64,000 bases of DNA from Shewanella gelidimarina (GTDB taxonomy: Bacteria; Pseudomonadota; Gammaproteobacteria; Enterobacterales; Shewanellaceae). The translations under genes were made by a program, and so were the position numbers. Each line of letters starts with the position of its first letter. Positions within the stretch are counted from its first letter, which is position 1. Below the pieces are notes generated by a model, which worked only from the letters and a program-made list of their open reading frames with translations, ran no database searches and was not told the DNA's origin. Of the stretch, positions 9,201 through 16,877 are shown piece by piece. The stretch lies in contig NZ_JAKIKW010000011.1 of NCBI RefSeq assembly GCF_023283945.1, positions 81,867 to 145,866 of the forward strand. Direction: 5' to 3'.

Positions 9201-9877
9201 AAATAGTGAACCTGTGTCATCAGTGGCTTAATCACAAGGTGATTCTAGGGTGTACCTTAAGCGCTGCGATGGTCTTTATGGCGGTAGGAATACTATTTTG
9301 GGGCGCATTTAATACCGCACTAGAACAGACCAACGAGATGAGTTTCTGTATTAGCTGCCACGAGATGGAGGACAATGTCTATCCTGAGTATCTACAAACA
9401 GTGCACTATAAAAATCGTACTGGTGTCAGAGCGACCTGCCCAGATTGTCATGTACCCAAAGAGTGGCAACATATGATAGTCAGAAAAATTCAGGCCAGTA
9501 GGGAGCTATTTCATAAACTCATCGGCTCGATTGATACTGCAGAAAAATTTAAACGAAAGCGTATCCAGCTGGCCAAGCACGTATGGCAAAGTATGCAGCA
9601 AACCGATTCTAGAGAATGTCGAAACTGCCATAACTTTGATGCCATGGATATCACCGCTCAACAAAGCCGCAGCGGCCTAGTTCATGAGCATGCACAACAA
9701 CGACAAAAGACCTGCATTGATTGCCATAAGGGCATTGCCCATCAACTGCCTGAAGGCGTTGTCCCCTACAAAGGCGGCAGTGATGAGGACCATCATTACT
9801 ACGAAAATCAGCAACTGCCCTGTTACCGATGCCATCAAGATATGCCAAAGGTCGAGGAGCAAGATTGGGGGTTTTAA
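9197..9877 (+). CDS. NapC/NirT-family membrane cytochrome with five heme motifs
   Basis: A 226-residue membrane-anchored multiheme cytochrome. One N-terminal membrane helix (about 14-38) is followed by the NapC/NirT/CymA fold, which oxidises menaquinol or ubiquinol. CxxCH motifs are at 51-55, 81-85, 141-145, 173-177 and 209-213. NapC and CymA have four; the fifth (CYRCH), in a short C-terminal extension, is extra. It could be the exit heme to the diheme cytochrome or the molybdoenzyme. As the last gene of the operon it provides a quinol dehydrogenase alongside the NapGH-like pair. A strong terminator follows. Confidence 0.85.
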   Translation: MKIVNLCHQWLNHKVILGCTLSAAMVFMAVGILFWGAFNTALEQTNEMSFCISCHEMEDNVYPEYLQTVHYKNRTGVRATCPDCHVPKEWQHMIVRKIQASRELFHKLIGSIDTAEKFKRKRIQLAKHVWQSMQQTDSRECRNCHNFDAMDITAQQSRSGLVHEHAQQRQKTCIDCHKGIAHQLPEGVVPYKGGSDEDHHYYENQQLPCYRCHQDMPKVEEQDWGF

Positions 9878-9974
9878 GCTCCCTTATTGTCGGCAGATAA
9901 TTGAATAAGGTCCACCTCTGAGTTTGGTAAGCTAGTTCATGAAATTAGGGTCAGAGTAAAATTTAACTGAAAAG

Positions 9975-10010
9975 AATGCCTTGTTCCATTTCTAGAACAA
10001 GGCATTTTTA
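9975..10010. terminator. Rho-independent terminator between convergent operons
   Basis: AATGCCTTGTTC (9975-9986) and GAACAAGGCATT (9995-10006) form a perfect 12-bp stem followed by a short T-rich stretch on the plus strand. It ends the molybdoenzyme operon and may also serve the convergent minus-strand genes. Confidence 0.8.
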
Positions 10011-10027
10011 TGGGTATAACACGACAA

Positions 10028-12025
10028 TTAACGAATAGCTGATACCAGATAATCGATGACAGCAGTATCCGCTGTCACCGTATGCCGTAACGCAAACAGC
10101 GGCACGGGCTTTTCAAGCATATTGCGCTCGACCATCTCACTAATAATCGGTAAGTCGAGTAAGCCCGCTTTCCCCACCAGTAGGTTATCCAGCGGCATTG
10201 TTTTACTCAGTTCCACAATATCTCGAAAGCCTTTTAGATACAGGAAGTCTTTAGTAAAGCCACCGCCTCGATACACCCGAGTGGTTAAGGTGAATGCCTG
10301 CTCTGTTGTTTGAGCATATTCACGCATGAGTGTTTGGAACGTCATTGAAAAGTCACGCTGAGACAGCATCAAATTAACCGCAATCACCCGCAATGCTAGG
10401 ATTTTTAACCGGTTTAAAGTTAAGTTTCCTGAACAATACTCACTGTATATCGCCACGCCTTCTTGGGTATGGGTATTACCGACTAAGCCAAGCGACAAAA
10501 CGCGCAGCGGCTGCCGTCTGGCATTCACCGTCGTCAACATATGCACCCCAAGCTCATGGTATGCAAATGCGATTAACTCTTTAGCGCTGAACATGGCATC
10601 TTTATTGATTAACAAACTGCCCTTTTCATTATTAACCATCGCCTTGGCAACCAAGCGAGAGGATTTTTCGACCTTACATTTGAGCCCCCACTCATCCGCC
10701 TGCTTTTGGAATGACTTAACTGCATGGTCGGCATCAAATATCGGCAGCTCATCTTCAGCTTCAATGGCTGGCGCACGTAATAAGAACTGAGCATTTGCGA
10801 TGTCATCTTTATCTGGCTGACCATAATATTTAAGCGAGTTATAAACAAAGTCATCAGTGCCAATGGAGCACAGCAGATCAATCTTGGTCGCTAAGTTATC
10901 AATCACATGCCGATAAAGTTGTTGAATGTCGGCATCCATGACGCTTTCAACCGGTAACTTATACAGCTGTTCCCTAAACTGATACGGGTTCAAATTCAGC
11001 TGTTTGTAGTTAAACTCAGGCGCAACTGCGCCTTTACGGGCTAAAAACTTTTTACGCTCGCTAGCGATATTAATCGGATTAATATATTTAAGCGTGGCGA
11101 CGTTATTGGCCAACTTAAACAAGCTCTTGTCGAGCGATAACAGTTCTGGCGGTAACGTCGACGATAATAGGTCAATGTTCCTGACAGACTTACGCTTGCC
11201 AAAGCGGCGCATAAAATACGCTGCTGTTTCTGAAATTGCTTGTTTGACGCCCGCTTTTAACTCCTCTAACACCAAGGGGTACAACTCGCCCGTGGTTTCG
11301 TCCATAAACACCTTTTTCACTTCCACGGGCAACACTAAGGTATTGTCGAAGTGAGCGTTAATATGAGCAATTAGATAGCCACGGCCTTGAAATACTTCAT
11401 CGGTTGCAGCACGTACATCAAGGTTTGGTAGCGCAATTTGGTTCAGCTGTTTTTCAAAAAATTGACAGGTCTCACCCCAACGCTCGATATCAATTTGACT
11501 GGTGCCAATATTAAACGTTGGCGTATTTGCCTCAATGCGTTGATGGTTGTATGAGTGCACATCAAACACAATACTGTTTTTAAACTGCTTTTCTAAGCGA
11601 GCAACCAGTGCCTCGAGCACATTGTAAAAAGACTGATGCTTAGCATGGCTTTCACCGCGCTGCTTTGGCGTTAACGGCTTTTGCCAAACTTGCTTGTCCC
11701 ACGCCGTTTTAAAATAGGTCGACAACGCTTTAGGGCGGTTTAAGTCATATTCAAAACGTGAATCGTTACCAATCAATACGATTGGAAAAGATGACAATAG
11801 TTCATCAGTGTATGGATCTTCCTCATAGAAGCGTTCCGGCTTAGTCAGTAAGAAGCTTTTCTTTAAATCCGCTCGCAAGCGATGGCCATTATGAATAGCG
11901 GTGCACACGACTGGCGAGTACTCATCAATCTTAACGATAAAGGACCCCTCATCAACCTCGGCTTGAAAGCATTCGCCTTTATTGATTAATCCAATACACT
12001 CTTTTTCAGTTAATGTGAGCATCAT
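10028..12025 (-). CDS. N-formylglutamate amidohydrolase-like/DUF1704 fusion peptidase
   Basis: A 665-residue two-part protein. Residues about 35-260 resemble N-formylglutamate amidohydrolase (HNGHR at 45-49, DPYTDEL near 70, DSRFEYDLNR near 88-97, DVHSYNHQ near 155). Residues about 280-660 form a DUF1704 domain, the family named flavohemoglobin expression-modulating QEGLA motif protein, with a zinc-peptidase-type HELGVH (490-495) and TQEGVA (520-525) in place of QEGLA. Related eukaryotic domains (MATCAP) act as tubulin tyrosine carboxypeptidases, so a carboxypeptidase activity is plausible; that step is inference. Its start overlaps the end of the ATP-grasp gene by 20 bases, so the two are probably translated together. 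Confidence 0.75.
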   Translation of the reverse strand: MMLTLTEKECIGLINKGECFQAEVDEGSFIVKIDEYSPVVCTAIHNGHRLRADLKKSFLLTKPERFYEEDPYTDELLSSFPIVLIGNDSRFEYDLNRPKALSTYFKTAWDKQVWQKPLTPKQRGESHAKHQSFYNVLEALVARLEKQFKNSIVFDVHSYNHQRIEANTPTFNIGTSQIDIERWGETCQFFEKQLNQIALPNLDVRAATDEVFQGRGYLIAHINAHFDNTLVLPVEVKKVFMDETTGELYPLVLEELKAGVKQAISETAAYFMRRFGKRKSVRNIDLLSSTLPPELLSLDKSLFKLANNVATLKYINPINIASERKKFLARKGAVAPEFNYKQLNLNPYQFREQLYKLPVESVMDADIQQLYRHVIDNLATKIDLLCSIGTDDFVYNSLKYYGQPDKDDIANAQFLLRAPAIEAEDELPIFDADHAVKSFQKQADEWGLKCKVEKSSRLVAKAMVNNEKGSLLINKDAMFSAKELIAFAYHELGVHMLTTVNARRQPLRVLSLGLVGNTHTQEGVAIYSEYCSGNLTLNRLKILALRVIAVNLMLSQRDFSMTFQTLMREYAQTTEQAFTLTTRVYRGGGFTKDFLYLKGFRDIVELSKTMPLDNLLVGKAGLLDLPIISEMVERNMLEKPVPLFALRHTVTADTAVIDYLVSAIR

Positions 12026-13043
12026 CGATCGCCTTTCTAAACGCTGTTTTTCTGATGTTTAACGCTTCTTTGGCATTGACTACACTTTCAACAAAATCAA
12101 TGACTTTCTTTTGAAGCTTAACGTTGTTCAACTTGTTGATGCGCATAATGCCACCTGGACTTTGCACGTTAACTTCAATCAACTTTTCATTGATCACGTC
12201 AATACCAACAAAGAACAAACCATCACGCACCAGCTTAGGGCCAATGTGCTTACATAAGGCTTTCTCTTTTTTGGTCAGCGTATGCTTGACCACACTGCCA
12301 CCAGCATGAACATTTGAGCGCACTTCGCCACTGGCTGGGATGCGCTTCATGGCACCAATAGGCTCACCGTTTAGCATCAAAATACGCACATCGCCTTGCT
12401 CTGCACCTTCGACATACTCTTGCAAAATAACGTAGTTGCCGCCCTTGCCGCTGTTGATGTAGAACTCTAGTAACGAGTGAAAACTCTTTTGCGCTGCTTT
12501 CTCAACCAGAATGACCCCTTGGCCGCCATAACCATCAAGCGGCTTCATGATCATCTTGTCTGTTTTAGACTCTCGCAAGACTTCCTCAAGATAGTCAGGT
12601 GTTTTTGACACATGCGTCACCGGAATAAATTGATTAGTCGGGTCGTCAAACGAAGCCGTATAAAGCTTATTGTTAGCGATGCGAAGACCATCGATATCGT
12701 TCATGATGAATACATCATCACGCACTGAATCGAGGAAGTTGAGCGCTATCGTGTCCATCGGCGGATTGGCACGCATAATAATGCTGTCAAAGCCCGCTAG
12801 CGGTAATCGCAGCGGTTTAAACTGCGCTTTTTTATAAAACGAAACAATGTTGTTGGGTGTCTCTTGCTCTTTGCTAAACACTCGACAAAACGCGCTCGCT
12901 TCTGAATCACGCATGGTTAAGTTACTAGTGGTAGCAAGCGCCACGGTATGACCTCTCGCAACGCACTCGTGGATCAACCGAATAGTAGAATCAGTTTCTG
13001 GTTCGATGCTTTCCCATGGGTACATCAAAAATAAAATATTCAA
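12006..13043 (-). CDS. GshB-like ATP-grasp ligase
   Basis: A 345-residue protein with the layout of prokaryotic glutathione synthetase: N-terminal domain MNILFLMYPW, a central ATP-grasp region with KPLDGYGGQGV, and the ligand region ending in GIDVINEKLIEVNVQSPGG. It is the first gene of a two-gene unit with the DUF1704 protein. ATP-grasp ligases join a carboxylate to an amine, while the partner looks like an amidohydrolase/peptidase, so the pair could add and remove an amino acid from the same target. True glutathione synthesis normally uses gshB elsewhere, so a specialised substrate is more likely. The start is the ATG in an AT-rich leader. Confidence 0.75.
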   Translation of the reverse strand: MNILFLMYPWESIEPETDSTIRLIHECVARGHTVALATTSNLTMRDSEASAFCRVFSKEQETPNNIVSFYKKAQFKPLRLPLAGFDSIIMRANPPMDTIALNFLDSVRDDVFIMNDIDGLRIANNKLYTASFDDPTNQFIPVTHVSKTPDYLEEVLRESKTDKMIMKPLDGYGGQGVILVEKAAQKSFHSLLEFYINSGKGGNYVILQEYVEGAEQGDVRILMLNGEPIGAMKRIPASGEVRSNVHAGGSVVKHTLTKKEKALCKHIGPKLVRDGLFFVGIDVINEKLIEVNVQSPGGIMRINKLNNVKLQKKVIDFVESVVNAKEALNIRKTAFRKAIDDAHIN

Positions 13044-13612
13044 AGGGATCTCTTTAAAAAACGGAATGCTCTAAAGATCTTGGGCCTGTGAGGTGGCTTG
13101 GGGAGGTGTAGAGTATTCAAAATAAATAACACAACGACTATGGCTACAATCAGCCCTAATCAGACATTGGCAATCTATCTATCAATACAAGTTTGAACTA
13201 GATAAGGCGGCGTAATTTACACCTATTTTAAAAAAATGCAAATAAAAATATGCACTGATATTGAGTTTATTTATGGGGTAATAAATCATCTTCAAAACCC
13301 AACAACTATCGCTCTTTAGGTTCGAAGTTCGTTAACAACTAAAACCGATTATAATTAGAAGCTTAACTAGTATTACAGTTGATTGAGCACATCCGTTATC
13401 AAGTTAATTTATCAGTCAAAATTATCAATAAGGTGTTCAGTTTTAGCTCTCTAGCAGGCGTCAAAAAAGTGAGAGTTATAACTTAGCAAAAAACGCGTTT
13501 CAATAGTTAAGATACTGACGTTGCATGTATCTGAGCCTGTATCGACATTTCTTTCACAAGCGATTAAATAAACTCATCCCTCTAATATCAGTAGCCTTCC
13601 TAAAAAGGCACG
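13044..13612. other. Divergent intergenic region
   Basis: These 569 bases lie between the divergently read ATP-grasp and PAP2 genes and must hold both promoters. I see no gene, RNA or clear operator in it. Confidence 0.5.
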
Positions 13613-14377
13613 GTGAAAATAGGTATGGTTCCGATGCATAAAACGGTAGATGTTCTGCAACCTTTTTCTCTTGAGCGTCATATCAGCTACCCACTAATGC
13701 TATTTCTGTTAGTGGCATCCATTTTCGAATATTTTCAATTCGATCTTAATATTGCTCAGTATTTTTTTAGCCTAGAAGGCGGCGTTGATAGCTGGCCTTT
13801 AAGAGGCCAGTGGTTGAGTGAAAATGTACTGCATACTGGTGGTCGAAACTTAGTTGTCGTATTAGGCACTGCGTTACTGATTTCATTGGGATTAAGCTGT
13901 AAAAGCAAACGCTGGAACCAATACAGACGTAACTTACTCTGCTTAACACTAAGTGTGCTGAGCTCAATATTATTAGTGAAGTTTGCCAAAGAATTCACTC
14001 ACGTTAGTTGTCCGTGGGATGTGATTCAATTTGGTGGTCAATTTGCTTATGTACCCATTTTTAGCCCCTTACCTAATGGTGCTGAATTTGGACAATGTTT
14101 TCCTGGTGGACACTCAAGTGGTGGCTACGCTTGGGTTGCGTTGTATTACTTTGCATTGCAGCTCAAACCTAAACTACGCTGGTATGGGTTAGCCTTTGGC
14201 ATACTCTTGGGCGCAACATTTAGCTTAACTCAACAGCTAAGAGGCGCACACTTCTTCTCCCATGGTTTATGGAGTCTGGCCATATCCTGGTTTACCGCCA
14301 GCAGCTATTATTATTTCCTATTTGTTAGAGCCAAAAAACAAAAATGCCTAGTAACACCTGAAATAGCAAATCACTAA
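13613..14377 (+). CDS. PAP2-family membrane phosphatase
   Basis: A 254-residue polytopic membrane protein with the PAP2 acid phosphatase signature: KFAKEFTHVSCPW, PGGHSSGG and RGAHFFSHGLWS, which correspond to motifs KX6RP, PSGH and SRX5HX3D. Such enzymes remove phosphates from lipid substrates such as undecaprenyl pyrophosphate, phosphatidylglycerol phosphate or lipid A. The motif residues deviate (CP in place of RP in motif 1), similar to the branch that acts on lipid A or transfers phosphate. The start is GTG at 13613; an ATG at codon 5 or 8 is also possible. It has no operon partner. Confidence 0.75.
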   Translation: MKIGMVPMHKTVDVLQPFSLERHISYPLMLFLLVASIFEYFQFDLNIAQYFFSLEGGVDSWPLRGQWLSENVLHTGGRNLVVVLGTALLISLGLSCKSKRWNQYRRNLLCLTLSVLSSILLVKFAKEFTHVSCPWDVIQFGGQFAYVPIFSPLPNGAEFGQCFPGGHSSGGYAWVALYYFALQLKPKLRWYGLAFGILLGATFSLTQQLRGAHFFSHGLWSLAISWFTASSYYYFLFVRAKKQKCLVTPEIANH

Positions 14378-14485
14378 AGCGACTCCATTAACACTGGACA
14401 TAAATATATGACTTTAGCGAGATTAGCCTCTATGCACACCGCCATATAGCATTAACAACATCAAGCTAATTCAAGCCCAAAACCC

Positions 14486-14512
14486 CCAAGGAGCTAGACT
14501 CTGGCTCCTTGG
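14486..14512 (-). terminator. Probable terminator hairpin
   Basis: CCAAGGAGC (14486-14494) pairs with GCTCCTTGG (14504-14512), a 9-bp stem with a 9-base loop. On the minus strand it is followed by G-rich then TTTT sequence, a weak terminator for the PepSY gene. It lies between convergent genes and could also affect the PAP2 transcript. Confidence 0.5.
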
Positions 14513-14551
14513 ATTACCGCCACAATGAATCTAACCAATAACGCCACACTG

Positions 14552-16165
14552 CTAGTCTAAAGCGGGTTCAGCCGTTAATTCGGCCACCCTTGTCTCGTTG
14601 TTGGCAGACAGAGTTTTTATCGCCCAAATACCAGCAATAATAAACAGAAAAATTCCCACTTCAACACCAACAACAGCTCTAAAGCCATCATGCCATAACA
14701 GTATAATCTGCTCACTAAACATCAACCAATCAGCCAGTAAGGTCAGTATTAATACTGCAACTGTGGCAAAAATCACCTGTGCGAGATAACGCCTTTTACT
14801 ATCCACTCTATAAGCCAATAACATGGTTGCCACTAAGCTGATAACAAAGGCATAGACCATCACGTCGGAGCGCATAGATATAGACGCTGGTATTATCCGC
14901 TCACACAAAAAGGCCACAGCGGTCGCCAAGACTAAACCACCACACCCACCCACCGATAAACCTCTTACAAACCTAATGCTGCGAGCAGATATGTTCTGCT
15001 GCAAGCTGCGTTTATCAAGCCATAGCATATTACCTGCCACTATCATCACGCAAATGGCGATAGACAATATGAAGTAAAGAATGCGTACATCTACTCCGGC
15101 AAAGTCGCCAAAGTGCAGAGTGGCGATAATCTCACGCCCTTTACGAAATACGTTGTAGTTATTGATGTCTGTTTTATTCAGTAACTCGCCGGTTTTAACG
15201 CGATAGAAGAACTCATCATTTTGTGAAAAATGAGAGAGGTTTTCTCCTCGAATTTGGATGATGGCCGCCTCATCTCCGTAGTTATAAAAAATGACATTAC
15301 TAATATTGAAGTCATCTCTTTGTCTCGTCTCGGCGATGATTTTGTAGGCCGGTGTCATATCCAGTGGCTGCTCTATGCGTTGTTCATCAAACAGAGTAAA
15401 ACCCGCATCTTTAAATAAGCTATCTTGGTCTCCTTGATAGATAAAAATCACAAAAGCTATTTGGTAAACAATGGCTAAGTTAAATACTAAGCCACTTAAG
15501 GCATACATCAAGGTGAACGGCAGAGTCATCACTCCCACCACATTGTGTAAATCCAGCAATTTATCTCGGCGATTCTTATCTGTGCGGTACTGGAAAAAGT
15601 GACGGTACAATTTTTTCGCATGAATAAAAATGCCTGACACTAGGGCAAAAAAGAAAAACAAACTGATAATCCCTACGATATAAGTGCCCGCCGGCAAGTT
15701 CAGGTTGTAGTGCAATTGATATAAAAAATCACCTAAGAAAAAATCTTCTTTATTCGCTACCGTTTTACCAGATTGGCTATCAACAAGCAGCGAAGCCACT
15801 TCACCGTGATCATCCTCATTACCCTCTTCGCGAACAAGGTCGAGATAGACTTTATAGTAAGGATCATAGTGGGACGGCATTTGCACCATCAAGTGCTCTT
15901 GGTAATCAAAGGGGTACAGCGCTAACTTTGCTTCAACTATCTGCTGCAATGGCATTGCTGGCTGTTGCATCGATACCGGAAATTGCGGGGCCACGGCCCA
16001 TTGCTTGACCTCTTCATAAAATAGCGTGACAGCGCCGGCCCAAAAAATAAGAAACAATAACGGGGAGATAATTATCCCTATCCAACTATGTGACTCGGTT
16101 AAGTTTTTAATCACTTTATTCGGTGGTGTATTTGGCATTTTGGCATTTAAAGTTCGAGTATTCAT
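14552..16165 (-). CDS. PepSY-associated membrane protein (iron uptake)
   Basis: A 537-residue inner-membrane protein. The first membrane helix follows TESHSWIGIIISP, and a PepSY-type periplasmic stretch and a second helix with YALSGLVFNLA follow; the C-terminal half has more helices. PepSY_TM proteins are found next to TonB-dependent siderophore receptors, and some are ferric-siderophore reductases in the inner membrane. Here it is the third gene of a minus-strand unit with two small membrane proteins, opposite a TonB receptor and behind a Fur box, so a role in release or reduction of imported iron is likely. Confidence 0.82.
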   Translation of the reverse strand: MNTRTLNAKMPNTPPNKVIKNLTESHSWIGIIISPLLFLIFWAGAVTLFYEEVKQWAVAPQFPVSMQQPAMPLQQIVEAKLALYPFDYQEHLMVQMPSHYDPYYKVYLDLVREEGNEDDHGEVASLLVDSQSGKTVANKEDFFLGDFLYQLHYNLNLPAGTYIVGIISLFFFFALVSGIFIHAKKLYRHFFQYRTDKNRRDKLLDLHNVVGVMTLPFTLMYALSGLVFNLAIVYQIAFVIFIYQGDQDSLFKDAGFTLFDEQRIEQPLDMTPAYKIIAETRQRDDFNISNVIFYNYGDEAAIIQIRGENLSHFSQNDEFFYRVKTGELLNKTDINNYNVFRKGREIIATLHFGDFAGVDVRILYFILSIAICVMIVAGNMLWLDKRSLQQNISARSIRFVRGLSVGGCGGLVLATAVAFLCERIIPASISMRSDVMVYAFVISLVATMLLAYRVDSKRRYLAQVIFATVAVLILTLLADWLMFSEQIILLWHDGFRAVVGVEVGIFLFIIAGIWAIKTLSANNETRVAELTAEPALD

Positions 16166-16170
16166 TTTGG

Positions 16171-16425
16171 TTACTTCGTCAGAAATAGAAAGGTGTTAAC
16201 CGCCACTGAAAGTAGTAGTAACTTAATGCAAGCAATGCCACAGCCTTTGGCGCTGTTATAGCTAAAGTAGTAAACCATTGCTCCAACCCAGATAAGGAAT
16301 CCAGCAATCAAGCCAAGCAACAATTTTACATCCGTTGCGAATGGGGTTAACAGATATAAACTCAACATAATACTCACTGACAGTGCGAGCCCGCCGAAGA
16401 ATGCGGTTATTGATTTAGGCCACAT
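16171..16425 (-). CDS. Small membrane protein, DUF3649-like
   Basis: An 84-residue protein with about three membrane segments and a short Cys pair (GCGIAC) near the end. Proteins of the DUF3649 type occupy this place between a PepSY protein and a DUF3325 protein in iron-uptake loci. It lies 5 bases before the PepSY gene and 2 bases after the DUF3325-like gene, so it is co-transcribed. Its function is unknown; the family call rests on size, topology and context. Confidence 0.6.
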   Translation of the reverse strand: MWPKSITAFFGGLALSVSIMLSLYLLTPFATDVKLLLGLIAGFLIWVGAMVYYFSYNSAKGCGIACIKLLLLSVAVNTFLFLTK

Positions 16426-16427
16426 AA

Positions 16428-16745
16428 CTATCTAATTCCTAATAAAATAACACCTGAGAACAAACTAATTCCAAGTGTTCCAACCAGCATTAACTTGTGA
16501 TTAATATGGGATGCAACAATCACCAATAGCAACCACATTGTCATAACGAGCAATACACTGTTCAGCGCCGCAACGACAAGCCCGTAGCGGTATGTAAAGC
16601 AATATGTTGCCAGTAATAGACACATAGCAAACAATGACCAAGCTGGTAATTTTTTAATGTTTTTTTTATTAAGCTTTTGTTTATTCGAAGATAAATAGCT
16701 CAGCAAGCAACCTATCCATAAAAGAGATATCCCGATAAAGATCAT
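16428..16745 (-). CDS. Small membrane protein, DUF3325-like
   Basis: A protein of 105 residues with about four membrane segments, in the DUF3325 position of a TonB receptor/PepSY locus. I start it at the ATG at 16745. A TTG at 16766 would add seven residues (112), but it lies inside the Fur box and leaves no room for a leader. Neither start has a strong ribosome binding site. It is the first gene of the three-gene minus-strand unit. Function unknown. Confidence 0.6.
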   Translation of the reverse strand: MIFIGISLLWIGCLLSYLSSNKQKLNKKNIKKLPAWSLFAMCLLLATYCFTYRYGLVVAALNSVLLVMTMWLLLVIVASHINHKLMLVGTLGISLFSGVILLGIR

Positions 16746-16762
16746 ACAACCAACCAATAAAT

Positions 16763-16781
16763 ACAAATGATAATGATTTGT
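16763..16781. promoter_or_regulatory. Fur box
   Basis: ACAAATGATAATGATTTGT is a near-palindrome close to the 19-bp Fur consensus GATAATGATAATCATTATC. It lies between the divergent TonB receptor and the DUF3325-like gene, so one site can repress both units when iron is plentiful. Confidence 0.8.
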
Positions 16782-16877
16782 ATTTATTATCGTAAATACG
16801 TTACCAAATTACAAGTAGGTTGTGATAGCATTTCGCACCAATGCAAACAATAACTATTACCATTTGAGCCGTATAAT

